A stretch of 8,957 bases of DNA from Promethearchaeota archaeon (GCA_016839425.1 JAEOUI010000241.1:1-8957); one strand, 5' to 3'. Positions 1 to 8,029 are shown, counted from the stretch's first letter. The notes: generated by a model not told the origin, from the sequence alone. Numbers and translations are program-made.

Positions 1-358
1 TGACCTTAAGGAATTGTTTGCAGGAGATTTATTTCCCAAGTTAAAGTATTTGGGGTTGCGAAACTACCAGAAATCAGACGCTCTTGCCATTGGTCTCTCA
101 AAAGCACCTATCTTGGAAAGAATTGAAACCTTGGATCTTTCCTATGGTACTCTTGGTGATAAAGGAGCAGAAGCACTATTGAACAATCCCTTGATTAAAA
201 ACATCAAGAAATTGGACCTGCATTGGCATTATTTTTCCAAAAAAATGATACAGAAACTTAAAGACTTTAGTCAAGCTTCAGGAGTAATGATCAATCTAAA
301 AGAGTCTCAAGGGGAAGAAGAAGACGAAGAAGAGCGTTATGTTGTAATGAGCGAATAG
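1..358 (+). CDS. Leucine-rich-repeat protein, STM4015-like C-terminal part (5' end outside window)
   Basis: The frame is open to the left edge (first full codon at 2-4), so this is the 3' part of a longer gene. The in-frame TTG at 14 is unlikely to be the true start, because coding sequence continues upstream of it. About 118 residues are visible. They contain leucine-rich-repeat units of the form KLKYLGLRN, RIETLDLSYGTLGDKGAEAL and NIKKLDLHWHYFSKKM. An acidic stretch (EEEDEEE) and a short RYVVMSE tail follow. From memory, the order of repeats, acidic segment and RYV-xx-E ending resembles the STM4015 family of LRR proteins, whose molecular function is not established. LRR modules usually mediate protein-protein contacts, so that is the most that can be inferred. 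The gene converges on hisH and ends in a hairpin terminator that overlaps its stop codon. The LRR assignment is firm; the family assignment is moderate. Confidence 0.75.
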   Translation, partial: DLKELFAGDLFPKLKYLGLRNYQKSDALAIGLSKAPILERIETLDLSYGTLGDKGAEALLNNPLIKNIKKLDLHWHYFSKKMIQKLKDFSQASGVMINLKESQGEEEDEEERYVVMSE

Positions 359-394
359 TTGATAACTTAACTATTAAATTTTTCGCTCTTTTTT
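349..394 (+). terminator. Hairpin plus U-tract terminator of the LRR gene
   Basis: GAGCGAATAGTT (349-360) spans the TAG stop. Downstream, AACTATT (369-375) and TTCGCTC (382-388) pair with its two halves and are separated by a small AT bulge. A run of six T (389-394) follows directly. On the + strand this is a stem-loop plus U-tract. On the minus strand no U-tract follows, so it should act for the LRR gene rather than for hisH. Archaeal termination depends mainly on the U-tract, so the need for the hairpin is uncertain. Confidence 0.6.
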
Positions 395-433
395 AATTAA
401 GACAAATCAAAATGGAGAAAAGCTGTTAAATAT

Positions 434-1063
434 TTATTTACGACAATAATTTATGAAATTCTCGTACATTTTAATCCCGTACTTGCTCGACTTTTCTGGG
501 TGGAATTGGGTTGCAATAACGCTATCCTTTCCCACGATTGAACTATATACGACATTTCCGTATTGAGTCGTTCCCACTGCTACATTCTTTTCTTTAGGAG
601 CCACGTGATAACTGTGAACGAAATAAAAATAAGAATTATCAGGTATGTCTTGAACGAGAAAATGATCGGAGTTGACGATTTTTACGCTGTTCCAACCGAT
701 CTGCGGAATTTTATCTACTTTCTCCTTGTCGAAAAGTATTACTTCTCCATCGAAAACACCAAGCCCTTCGTGAAGACCCATTTCATGGCTAAGTGAAAAT
801 AAAAGCTGTTGACCAAGACAAATTCCAAAGAGGGGTCTTTTTTCTTGAACAAGATCATTAATTATTGATACGAGGTTTTTTTCGTTCAAGTGTTTCATGG
901 CGTCTCCAAACGCGCCCACTCCCGGCAGAATCACGCCATCTGCGTTTAAAATAGTACTCTCGTCATCGGTGATGATTGACTCCACGCCCACGTGTTTCAA
1001 GCACTTGTAGATGCTTTTTAAATTTCCCATCTCGTAATCAATGATCGCTATGATAAATGTCAT
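434..1063 (-). CDS. hisH: Imidazole glycerol phosphate synthase, glutamine amidotransferase subunit HisH
   Basis: HisH hydrolyses glutamine and passes ammonia to HisF for the fifth step of histidine synthesis, which makes imidazole glycerol phosphate and AICAR. The protein is a class-I glutamine amidotransferase of normal length (209 residues from the chosen start). It begins with the typical IAIIDYEMGNLKS and has the PGVGAFGDAM oxyanion-strand region. The nucleophile Cys82 lies in GICLGQQLL, and the His188/Glu190 pair lies in ATQFHPEKSSK. The frame could also open at a GTG at 1069. I prefer the ATG at 1063, because the Shine-Dalgarno-like GAGGTT (1075-1070) sits six bases before it but directly abuts the GTG. 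The hisF stop (1068-1066) lies just upstream, so the two are translationally coupled and make a stable heterodimer. No HisH-paralogue features of the surface-sugar type were noticed. The function is well supported. Confidence 0.95.
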   Translation of the reverse strand: MTFIIAIIDYEMGNLKSIYKCLKHVGVESIITDDESTILNADGVILPGVGAFGDAMKHLNEKNLVSIINDLVQEKRPLFGICLGQQLLFSLSHEMGLHEGLGVFDGEVILFDKEKVDKIPQIGWNSVKIVNSDHFLVQDIPDNSYFYFVHSYHVAPKEKNVAVGTTQYGNVVYSSIVGKDSVIATQFHPEKSSKYGIKMYENFINYCRK

Positions 1064-1065
1064 TT

Positions 1066-1881
1066 TCACAACCTCGTTGGAACTCCGTTTTTTTTACATT
1101 CATTTTTTACGACTTCGATGGGATACTCGTTAAAATGGAAAATTGAGGCCGCTAGAGCAGCATCCGCCTTTCCTATCTTGAACGCATCGACGATGTGCCT
1201 GGGGTTTCCTGCGCCTCCCGAAGCAATGATTGGCACGCCTAAGCGCTCGCTAAATTCTCTCGTGAGTTCCAAGTCATATCCCTGTTTTACACCGTCCATG
1301 TCCATCGATGTTAATAATATCTCGCCGCTTCCAAGTTCGGTCGCTTTTTTTCCCCATTGAATGGCGTCCATTCCCGTGGGCGTCCTTCCGCCGTGAATGT
1401 AAACCTGCCACCAATAATATTGATTTCCTACTTTTATCACTATCTTATCGGGTGTATCTTCTGGAGATTTGACCAATACCCTTTTTGCGTCAATGGCAGT
1501 TACAATGCATTGAGATCCGAATATCTTAGCACCTTCGGATATTAAATCTGGATTTTGGACGGCTGCCGTGTTAAGGGAAACTTTATCAGCTCCCGCTCTT
1601 AAAATCTCTTTTATATCTTCTACCGTGCGCAAGCCCCCTCCGACAGTAAACGGTATGAATACTTCATCGCCCGTTCTTTCTACCAAATCAATGAGTATTT
1701 TCCTCTTTCCTGACGATGCCGTGATGTCAAGAAAAACGAGCTCGTCAGCTCCTTGTTCGTCGTAAAACGCACCTAATTCGACTGCGTCTCCAGCATCTCT
1801 TAAATTTAGGAACTTCGTACCTTTAACGACGCGTCCTTCCGTTACATCAAGACATGGTATTATTCGTTTTGTAAGAGCCAT
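1066..1881 (-). CDS. hisF: Imidazole glycerol phosphate synthase, cyclase subunit HisF
   Basis: HisF is the (beta/alpha)8-barrel cyclase that uses ammonia from HisH and PRFAR to form imidazole glycerol phosphate and AICAR in the cytosol. The 271-residue length is slightly above the usual ~250. The two catalytic aspartates are visible: Asp12 in RIIPCLDV and Asp131 in VTAIDAKR. The phosphate-binding signatures FTVGGGLRT (about 78-86), ADKVSLNT and PIIASGGAG are intact, as is the [12 protein letters not shown] loop. A short charged insertion (about residues 137-153) before the IHGGR loop accounts for the extra length. The ATG at 1881 is the only sensible start, since IIPCLDV follows at once. No Shine-Dalgarno motif precedes it, but a TATA-like box lies about 34 bases upstream, which suggests a very short leader. 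No other his genes are in the window. The WbuZ-type paralogue was considered, but the sequence is canonical HisF. Confidence 0.96.
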   Translation of the reverse strand: MALTKRIIPCLDVTEGRVVKGTKFLNLRDAGDAVELGAFYDEQGADELVFLDITASSGKRKILIDLVERTGDEVFIPFTVGGGLRTVEDIKEILRAGADKVSLNTAAVQNPDLISEGAKIFGSQCIVTAIDAKRVLVKSPEDTPDKIVIKVGNQYYWWQVYIHGGRTPTGMDAIQWGKKATELGSGEILLTSMDMDGVKQGYDLELTREFSERLGVPIIASGGAGNPRHIVDAFKIGKADAALAASIFHFNEYPIEVVKNECKKNGVPTRL

Positions 1882-1910
1882 TATATCGTAGAGAGTAAAA
1901 ATGTTTCAGA

Positions 1911-1920
1911 TATATTTAAA
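1911..1920 (-). promoter_or_regulatory. TATA-like box upstream of hisF
   Basis: On the minus strand TTTAAATATA lies about 30-40 bases upstream of the hisF ATG. With archaeal TATA-to-start spacing of about 25 bases, transcription would begin near 1890, giving a leader of roughly 10 bases. That fits the absence of a Shine-Dalgarno motif. The region is AT-rich, so chance matches are easy. Confidence 0.45.
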
Positions 1921-2002
1921 CTAAGAATCGAAATTATTTGATATTTAGTATTTTAAAGAATAATTATTGATATAGAATTCTTATAATATGCTTTTTTGAA
2001 AA

Positions 2003-4399
2003 TTATTCAGAAGAATAATATTTGAATAGCCCACCTACAAGTTGTCCCGTGCTTATGCCAGCATCCCCTGGAGGAACGCGTTCGTGTTCAATAAAATCGA
2101 GATTCTCTTGTAATACTCGTTTTTTTATAGACATTGCTATGGATTTATTATAAGCAACGCCTCCCGTCAAACCAATTTTTTTTATTCCCATTCTTTTAGC
2201 CATTATAACAGATATATTCGCAAATTCTCTTCCGAGCACTTTTTGAGCTTTTGCAGCAATATCTTGTTTTCTATAACCATCTTTGACAAGTTGTATGATG
2301 TCTATGAGAAGCCTCGAAGTATCAATTATTTTCGTTTTTCCTTGTTCAAAACATATAGCATCTAGTTCAACATTCTCTGAATTTCCTGTTGATGCTAATC
2401 CTTCCAAGCGCATTGCTGGTTCTCCTCTATAGGTCTTTATGTTGCACGCTCCTAAAATATAGGATATGGCATCGAGCACGCGCCCCGTCGAGCTTGTCAA
2501 TGGGATGTTACTTGTAGGAAAATTTCCACCAGCTTGCTTGTATTGAGATATCATTGTAGTTAATTCCATCTCACCATATTCAAGATCCCTATCGAGTCTC
2601 ATTTTTTTAATATATTCTTCGCCTTCGTTATCCCCTAACTCGTGGAGAATAATCGAAGCTGCCATCCGGGCAGGATATTTCGTACAACGATCTCCTCCTA
2701 TCATGGGTTGATATTTCAAATGACCCTCCCGCTCGTATCTCTCATAAGAACATATAAATACTTCACCGCCCCATACATTTCCGTCTGATCCGTATCCCAC
2801 TCCGTCTGTGGAAATTATTATAACTGATTCTTCGGGTTGAATGCCATTCTCAGCCATCAAACTCAGTGCGTGAGCGTAATGATGCTGAATTGGAAAAACA
2901 GGAACATTATAACGGCTGGCGAGTTCTCGAGAGTATTTGGATGTAATGAACTCGGGATGAGCATCACACGCAATGAATTTAATTTCATTATCATTGATTT
3001 GCAATAACGATTTCATGTGGAATAGTGCGTCTTTTAAAAAGTTAAAATTTTCAAGGTGGGTGATGTTTCCAATATGTTGCGTGGGAAAGATACGATTTCC
3101 CCTAATAATGGCTCCCGTTGTTGCAAGCTCGGGTCCAGTTGCTATGGCTGCTGGCACATCTATATCAAATGGTATTGGTAAATATTCTGGTACATATCCT
3201 CTAGCCCTGCGTATTATTTTAAGCTTATTGCCGTGAACTCGAACCACGCTATCGTCAGCTCTTTGGTAGATTGGTCTATCGTGGAGTAAGAAATAATCTG
3301 CCAGAGAACCTAATTGTTCGAAAATTTTATCGTTATTCAGACTCATTGGAACATTCGAAGGATTTCCACTTGTATAAATTAAGGGTTTTTCTCCAACATA
3401 GTCAAAAATAAGGTGATGAATTCCTGAATAGGGAAGCATTATTCCCACGTTCGTCAAGCCCGGTGCTACTTGCTCGCTTAAAAATCCATTATCAATTTCT
3501 TTTTTGCGTGCTAATAGTGTGATGGGTCTTCGGAAAGATTCGAGCAATTGTTTTTCTCTATGAGAAACATCGAAATAATCTTCAATAACGCACAAATTCG
3601 GAACCATTACAGCAAAAGGTTTGTTTTTTCTCTTTCCTTTAACTTTTCTTAATCTCAAAATGGTGTCGTCGTTATCGGCCAAGCATGATAAATGCACGCC
3701 ACCAATTCCTTTCACAGCAACTATTTTACCATCGTTAATCTCTTTCGCAACGATTTTGAGAATTTCGCGAATCGTGTTAATCGGAATGATATCGTAATTA
3801 TTATCACATAGAAAATATCGGGGGCCACAAACCTTGCACGCAAAAGTTTGGGCATGAAACCGCCTATTATTTGCGTCTTCGTATTCTTGCAGGCAAGAAG
3901 GAAGTGTTTCCACGCATAAAGGAAAATCTGACATGGTAGTTCTCTCCCTGTCGTAAGGTAAGGATTTAACCGTCGTAAATCTCGGTCCACATTGAGCGCA
4001 AGCAATAAACGGATAATTCCAATATTTCTTTATATCAGAATTTCTCATATCTTCCAAGCAGTTATCACAGGTGGCGATATCTGGTGGAAGCGTGAGCCCT
4101 TTTCCCCTTCCTTCCTCGCTCTTTCGAATTTCCAAGCTGTTAAATACTTCCTTACATTCAATTTCTTTCACTGAAATATTTTCTATAAACGAGATTTCTG
4201 GCTTATTTAATCTTAAGTTTGTTAAAAATTGCTTGAGCACTTCAGATTGCCCTTGGAGCACCATTCTGACACCCGCATTTCCTTTATTTAAAAGAAATCC
4301 CTTCAATCCAAAGCTAGAGGCAAGATTAAACAAGAATGGCCTGAATCCGACGCCTTGAACAATACCCGTGATGATAAATTCTTGTGTTAATTTCAACAT
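2003..4399 (-). CDS. hypF: Carbamoyltransferase HypF, [NiFe]-hydrogenase maturation
   Basis: HypF uses carbamoyl phosphate and ATP to transfer a carbamoyl group to the C-terminal Cys of HypE, the first step in making the cyanide ligands of the [NiFe] site. All domains are present. Residues 5-93 are an acylphosphatase domain (VQGVGFRPF with Arg20, and Asn38). Residues 111-191 are two zinc fingers (C111/C114/C134/C137 and C162/C169/C188/C191). Residues about 205-400 are a YrdC-like adenylating domain (KGIGGVHLSC, KRKNKPFAVMV, DRPIYQRADDSVVR). The rest is a Kae1/TobZ-like carbamoyltransferase domain with HHYAH (506-510), DGVGYGSDGNVWGGE (532-546) and GLTGGVAYN near 745. At 798 residues it is slightly longer than usual. 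The second zinc finger opens C-x6-C instead of the usual C-x2-C. The start is the ATG at 4399, placed just before the acylphosphatase strand. The likely client is the Vhu hydrogenase encoded at the right end. Confidence 0.96.
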   Translation of the reverse strand: MLKLTQEFIITGIVQGVGFRPFLFNLASSFGLKGFLLNKGNAGVRMVLQGQSEVLKQFLTNLRLNKPEISFIENISVKEIECKEVFNSLEIRKSEEGRGKGLTLPPDIATCDNCLEDMRNSDIKKYWNYPFIACAQCGPRFTTVKSLPYDRERTTMSDFPLCVETLPSCLQEYEDANNRRFHAQTFACKVCGPRYFLCDNNYDIIPINTIREILKIVAKEINDGKIVAVKGIGGVHLSCLADNDDTILRLRKVKGKRKNKPFAVMVPNLCVIEDYFDVSHREKQLLESFRRPITLLARKKEIDNGFLSEQVAPGLTNVGIMLPYSGIHHLIFDYVGEKPLIYTSGNPSNVPMSLNNDKIFEQLGSLADYFLLHDRPIYQRADDSVVRVHGNKLKIIRRARGYVPEYLPIPFDIDVPAAIATGPELATTGAIIRGNRIFPTQHIGNITHLENFNFLKDALFHMKSLLQINDNEIKFIACDAHPEFITSKYSRELASRYNVPVFPIQHHYAHALSLMAENGIQPEESVIIISTDGVGYGSDGNVWGGEVFICSYERYEREGHLKYQPMIGGDRCTKYPARMAASIILHELGDNEGEEYIKKMRLDRDLEYGEMELTTMISQYKQAGGNFPTSNIPLTSSTGRVLDAISYILGACNIKTYRGEPAMRLEGLASTGNSENVELDAICFEQGKTKIIDTSRLLIDIIQLVKDGYRKQDIAAKAQKVLGREFANISVIMAKRMGIKKIGLTGGVAYNKSIAMSIKKRVLQENLDFIEHERVPPGDAGISTGQLVGGLFKYYSSE

Positions 4400-4453
4400 T
4401 CGAGTTATTTAATTCGGAATGGAAAAAAAATTAACTGGTTTTATTTTCAAATA

Positions 4454-6556
4454 TTAAAGATTAATTGTAAGCTTACAAGACCAACACGATTCTCCTCTCG
4501 TTTTTAACACTCGAGCACAATTCATGCAATAGAATGTCTCGCATTTGGGGCATATATAACTCGGTCCAATTATGGGTCCTTTATGGACTATACATATGAT
4601 TTTTGGTTTTACAATCCCCATTTGAGATTCAGTTTCCTCAATTTCCTTGCGTTTAGTTTCAATATCCTCCAAATGATTTGCTTGCAAATGATTAGGGGTT
4701 ATTGAAGGTTTTTTAGGTTTATTGATGCGATCGTTTGGGTCAGGTAAGTTATTCAATAATGGTGTCCTGCTGGATTTAGAAGGCGTAATTGAATCAGACA
4801 GGGATTTATTTTTTCTTTTAGTTATTAAAATTCCTATTCCAATAATTGATATTCCAATTGTGATGGTTAAAATGCTTATAACTGCTATTAAAAATAATGG
4901 TTCGTTTCTTGTATAACCGTCAATAACTCTTAAAATCATAGTTTTATTTGCCCAATCTCCATTTCCATCAGTTACGGTAAGTTTTATCTCGTAAATACCC
5001 ACAATGTCAAATTGGTGTTCTGTAACTCTCCCCATAGATGTTGTATTGTCGCCAAAATCCCATTCAAAATAAAAAGGATCGTTACCATCTGTTCCATTAT
5101 ATGTAAATAGAACGATTTTTCCAACTTTTACTTTGCTCTCGTTTAGATAAAAATCTGGAATAGGTTTCATATCTATTTCCACAAATATATAGATGTTTTC
5201 GATGCAAGTATCCCGATTGACATCCATTATCTTTAAAGTGACCGTATGATTACCACTTATCAAATATTGATGAGTTGGATTTTGCTCAGAGGAACTAAAA
5301 CCATCTCCAAAATTCCACGAAAAAGACAAATGGCCATTTCCTCCCGAATATTCACAATTTAATTGTACCGCCTGTTGCACTATTATTCTAGATGCATTTA
5401 CGCTTAAATCTGCACTTGGAATCGAGTTCATTATGGGGTGATTGTCTTGAATGATAGGTGAAATAGAAATGTTATAAGGAACATCTCCTATTCCGTCATA
5501 GTCTGAATCCACGCCATAATAATAATCGTTCCAAAAGTTTCCGTAGCTTCCATTATCCCAAACATTAAGAAATCCGTTGTCATAAGCATTATAATTTGGA
5601 TTTACAAAAGAATTGGAATATATTGAGTTTCCTTCCCCTTGAGTGATATTTATTCCACATAATGTATTATTTACGATGCTATTTTCAATAATCGAGTGGT
5701 TACCGCCGCCTATATCAAGCCATATTCCATATTGTAAATTATCGTAAATCCTATTGTTAAAGATCGTGCAATTTACTATACCCCATAGTAAACAAATACC
5801 CCATTGACTTTCTGTTATCAAGTTATTTTGAAATCGATTAAAACCCGAAGAAAATACAACTCCTATTCCACATATACTATTATTCGTGAGAAAGTTGTTC
5901 GAAATATTATTGAAATTAGAAACCCAAGCTAGGATTATTCCTTGAATCCAATTATCATAAACATTATTTTCTTCAATCAAATTGAAACAACTCCAATATG
6001 CCAAAACGATTCCCTCGGCATTTTCGTGAATAATATTATTTTTGATTATGTTATTATTGCACGAAATATTAAGTAATATACCATAATATCCATTATAAGA
6101 ACAATTATTTTCACATAAAATCCCATTTGAGACATTTCTAAGATTGATTCCGGCATCATATCCCAATTCACTTTTAAAACTTGAATTGTAAAGCGTGCAA
6201 TTCCGCACGACGAAATATGCATCGGAATCCACTATTTCTATGCAATTACTCTTGTTATTCCCATTTATCTTCAGGTTTTCGATGACATAGGGGTCGCTTT
6301 TCACTCCAGAGCCAGAACACCAAGGTTGTGTTGCTGCCCACAACCAATTATGTGCTCCAGAGCCCGTATCCGATCCATTGATATAAATAGGTAATGCAGA
6401 ATTATTATAATATGAGCTATTTAACAATTTTTCAATTGATTTTTCCTTAGAGGTTTTTAAAGTAGAATTATTTATTGATGGCAGAACTACGATTAAAGTT
6501 GTTAATACTAATATACTCAATAATATTATTTCTGTTTTGTTTTTATTACGATTCAT
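4454..6556 (-). CDS. Membrane-anchored NosD-like beta-helix/PKD surface protein with cytosolic zinc domain
   Basis: The function is unknown but the architecture is clear over 700 residues. Residues 9-27 are a hydrophobic signal peptide or signal anchor. About 85-345 form a right-handed parallel beta-helix of Asn-rich repeats (patterns such as NNIIKNN, GIxLxxxxxNxIxNN). It ends in the NosD-type signature around GNFWNDYYYGVDSDYDGIGD (339-358) and DNHPIM. Two PKD domains follow, at about 381-460 (FSWNFGDG) and 461-545 (FEWDFGDN). Residues 553-578 are a transmembrane helix, followed by a KRKNK stop-transfer, a polar linker (580-650) and a terminal Cys/His module. That module has the spacing C655-x2-H658-x10-C669-x2-C672-x4-C677-x2-C680-x10-C691-x2-C694, which is enough for two zinc ions in a RING/B-box-like cross-brace. 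Many N-x-S/T sequons suggest glycosylation outside the cell. Beta-helix and PKD parts normally bind or adhere to glycans or partners. A signalling or ubiquitin-type role for the inner domain is only a guess. Confidence 0.85.
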   Translation of the reverse strand: MNRNKNKTEIILLSILVLTTLIVVLPSINNSTLKTSKEKSIEKLLNSSYYNNSALPIYINGSDTGSGAHNWLWAATQPWCSGSGVKSDPYVIENLKINGNNKSNCIEIVDSDAYFVVRNCTLYNSSFKSELGYDAGINLRNVSNGILCENNCSYNGYYGILLNISCNNNIIKNNIIHENAEGIVLAYWSCFNLIEENNVYDNWIQGIILAWVSNFNNISNNFLTNNSICGIGVVFSSGFNRFQNNLITESQWGICLLWGIVNCTIFNNRIYDNLQYGIWLDIGGGNHSIIENSIVNNTLCGINITQGEGNSIYSNSFVNPNYNAYDNGFLNVWDNGSYGNFWNDYYYGVDSDYDGIGDVPYNISISPIIQDNHPIMNSIPSADLSVNASRIIVQQAVQLNCEYSGGNGHLSFSWNFGDGFSSSEQNPTHQYLISGNHTVTLKIMDVNRDTCIENIYIFVEIDMKPIPDFYLNESKVKVGKIVLFTYNGTDGNDPFYFEWDFGDNTTSMGRVTEHQFDIVGIYEIKLTVTDGNGDWANKTMILRVIDGYTRNEPLFLIAVISILTITIGISIIGIGILITKRKNKSLSDSITPSKSSRTPLLNNLPDPNDRINKPKKPSITPNHLQANHLEDIETKRKEIEETESQMGIVKPKIICIVHKGPIIGPSYICPKCETFYCMNCARVLKTRGESCWSCKLTINL

Positions 6557-6817
6557 AAAACTAACTATCCCTGTTATTAGATCATATCAAGAACCCTGGA
6601 TCTGGTCCCTTAAATGATTCCTGATCTTCGAGAAATTCAATTCTATACTAATTTAACAACATTCATCGTTCTTTATAAATCCCTTTGGCATAAAAGTGAA
6701 CTATATTGATCATTTTAAATTGAATAATTTTCTATAAGAAGCATTGAAATTATTTACGATAGTTCATTCGAAAACCCCATTTAGATCAATCACATTACGA
6801 CTTTCAATTTACAAGAG
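6557..6817. other. Divergent intergenic region
   Basis: This 261-base AT-rich spacer separates the minus-strand surface-protein gene from the plus-strand small ORF. It holds a palindromic TATA-like TTTATAAA (6672-6679), which could serve either direction but lies over 100 bases from both starts. A TTTTAAAT motif (about 6714-6721) could serve the plus strand. I see no ORF, no tRNA-like fold and no clear repeat. Confidence 0.4.
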
Positions 6818-7063
6818 ATGTATTTAATTAGGAGTAAGGATAATTGTTCCTTAAAAAACATAAATGGTATAATTAAAAATTTGAGCAAAAAATACGAACA
6901 TAAGGTCGAAACTCTCAAGGGACACGAGCATAATCAAGGGGGTTATTTGCACCACGGAAAGAAAAAAAAGAAATCTAAACCAAAAACCAAAACTGTAAGT
7001 CAAAAAAAGAGAGAATTGAAAAGCTATCAAAAACAGGTTGAAAAAAGCAAAAAAATTTGGTAA
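6818..7063 (+). CDS. Small lysine-rich hypothetical protein (uncertain)
   Basis: I do not recognise this 81-residue product. The N-terminal half (about 1-38) could form a helix (NINGIIKNLSKKYEHKV). A His/Gly patch follows (HEHNQGGYLHHG, about 41-52). The remainder is almost entirely Lys, Ser, Thr and Gln, with KKKKKSKPKTKT, and would be very basic and probably disordered or nucleic-acid binding. It is the only gene on this strand in the right two thirds of the window. In favour are an ATG start, an uninterrupted frame opposite no other gene, and a T7 tract directly after the stop. Against it are a weak ribosome site (AAGAG next to the ATG) and the fact that A-rich DNA readily yields lysine-rich open frames by chance. 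Confidence 0.4.
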   Translation: MYLIRSKDNCSLKNINGIIKNLSKKYEHKVETLKGHEHNQGGYLHHGKKKKKSKPKTKTVSQKKRELKSYQKQVEKSKKIW

Positions 7064-7070
7064 TTTTTTT
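7064..7070 (+). terminator. T-tract after the small ORF
   Basis: Seven consecutive T begin one base after the TAA of the lysine-rich ORF, and further T-rich sequence follows to about 7090. This matches the U-tract signal that suffices for archaeal termination. No convincing stem precedes it. Confidence 0.4.
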
Positions 7071-7116
7071 CATTTATAATTTTTATTTATTGATATACTT
7101 TTTAATAAAGAAAAAT

Positions 7117-7125
7117 AAAAAAAAA
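7117..7125 (-). terminator. U-tract terminator of the vhu-hdr transcript
   Basis: On the minus strand, nine consecutive T begin 20 bases after the hdrB stop and are followed by more T-rich sequence (to about 7100). This is a plausible archaeal U-tract terminator for the hdrCB or whole vhuAU-hdrCB message. It faces the T-tract of the convergent small ORF. Confidence 0.5.
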
Positions 7126-7144
7126 GATATAAATTAATTCGGAA

Positions 7145-8014
7145 TTATCCGATTTTTTCTAGAACGTCTTTTACACGAACCCTATGGAACTTTAAGCCGA
7201 TCTCGTCGGCACTAATTCCCATTGCGAGTGCTAATATTTCCGTCAAATACAATACAGGAATATTATAATCCGTTTCGTATTTTTTGGAAAGATCTCGCTG
7301 TTGGGTATCGAATTGCTGAAAGCAAGCTGGGCAATTGGCAACGATAACATCCGCTCCCGATTTTTTAATACTATCCAGCTTTTTCTTCAATACTTCGGCA
7401 CCGTGTTCAGGGTAAGCGTTATTAACAGCGGATCCGCAACATAAAGCTAATTCATCGTAATCAACTACTTGAGCTCCCGTCGCAGCAACTATTTCCTTCA
7501 AGTTCTTTGGCCTGATAGGATCGTCGGATTCCATCCACTCTACGGGACGCATATAGTGGCATCCAGGGTGGCACGCAACTTTTAAACCGCTGAGTTGCTT
7601 GGTAAGGACTCCTTTGACCTTGTCGAGGTTTGATTTGATAACATCAACAAAGTGTTTCACATCAATCGAGCCCTTGAATTCCTTGCCGATTTTTGCTAAT
7701 TCGGCGTTTACTTTGGCTTTCTTGTTGGAATCGTGCTTTAATTGGGTCGAAACGCCTCTTAAGGTGTTCGCACAACCGTTGCATAACGAAATAATGTCCT
7801 TTCCTTCAGATTCCGCCAAGCAGAGATTTCTAGCACCAATTGCCAACCAAGCGTCATTATCAAAACTTTTCATGCCGGTTGGATCGGGACAGCAGGAAAA
7901 AGGAGCCTGTGAAGTTTGCACTCCAATTTTTTCGAATACTTTTCTTGAAGCGGCTTCGATAAAGGGAATCCTGTTTCCTATCGTACAACCTTCAAACATT
8001 TTATATTCTGTCAT
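7145..8014 (-). CDS. hdrB: CoB-CoM heterodisulfide reductase-type subunit B (HdrB)
   Basis: HdrB is the catalytic subunit of heterodisulfide reductase and holds two non-cubane [4Fe-4S] clusters that cleave a disulfide substrate. Both CCG domains are complete in this 289-residue protein. The first is C10-x30-C41-C42-x35-C78-x2-C81 (FEGCTIG, FSCCPDP, LCNGC). The second is C152-x39-C192-C193-x34-C228-x2-C231 (CHPGCHY, LALCCGSA, NCPAC). The length is normal. The start at 8014 is decided by a strong Shine-Dalgarno GGAGGTT a few bases upstream, inside the 15-base gap after hdrC, so the two are co-translated. Non-methanogens also carry HdrB, so the physiological disulfide need not be CoM-S-S-CoB. 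The vhuAU genes upstream suggest it works with a hydrogenase through an HdrA that lies outside the window. Confidence 0.95.
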   Translation of the reverse strand: MTEYKMFEGCTIGNRIPFIEAASRKVFEKIGVQTSQAPFSCCPDPTGMKSFDNDAWLAIGARNLCLAESEGKDIISLCNGCANTLRGVSTQLKHDSNKKAKVNAELAKIGKEFKGSIDVKHFVDVIKSNLDKVKGVLTKQLSGLKVACHPGCHYMRPVEWMESDDPIRPKNLKEIVAATGAQVVDYDELALCCGSAVNNAYPEHGAEVLKKKLDSIKKSGADVIVANCPACFQQFDTQQRDLSKKYETDYNIPVLYLTEILALAMGISADEIGLKFHRVRVKDVLEKIG

Positions 8015-8020
8015 TTTTTT

Positions 8021-8028
8021 AACCTCCG
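8021..8028 (-). promoter_or_regulatory. Strong Shine-Dalgarno site of hdrB
   Basis: On the minus strand CGGAGGTT is followed by six A and the hdrB ATG. It is the best ribosome binding site in the window and fixes the hdrB start. Other genes here have weak or no such motif, consistent with internal operon genes using Shine-Dalgarno pairing and first genes having short leaders. Confidence 0.75.
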
Positions 8029-8029
8029 C

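Noticed and set aside
1064..1069. GTG at 1069 as the hisH start
   Set aside because: The Shine-Dalgarno-like GAGGTT abuts this GTG with no spacing, whereas it lies six bases before the ATG at 1063. The extra residues (MK) are not part of the family core.
434..1881. HisH/HisF as a paralogous pair for surface-sugar amidation
   Set aside because: Both proteins carry canonical histidine-pathway motifs and there are no sugar or cell-wall genes beside them.
3721..4005. A 94-codon minus-strand frame, and several 60-95-codon plus-strand frames, inside hypF
   Set aside because: They lie wholly within the strongly supported hypF gene in other frames and their products have no recognisable features.
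6580..6660. Possible tRNA or structured RNA around the CCTGGATCTGG repeat and the TTCGAGAAATTC segment
   Set aside because: No acceptor stem, anticodon arm or T-arm of correct spacing could be assembled. The pairing is short and imperfect.
6672..6679. Palindromic TTTATAAA as the promoter of the surface-protein gene
   Set aside because: It lies over 110 bases from the start, unlike the 30-40-base spacing of the better candidates upstream of hisF and hdrC, so the direction and target are unsupported.
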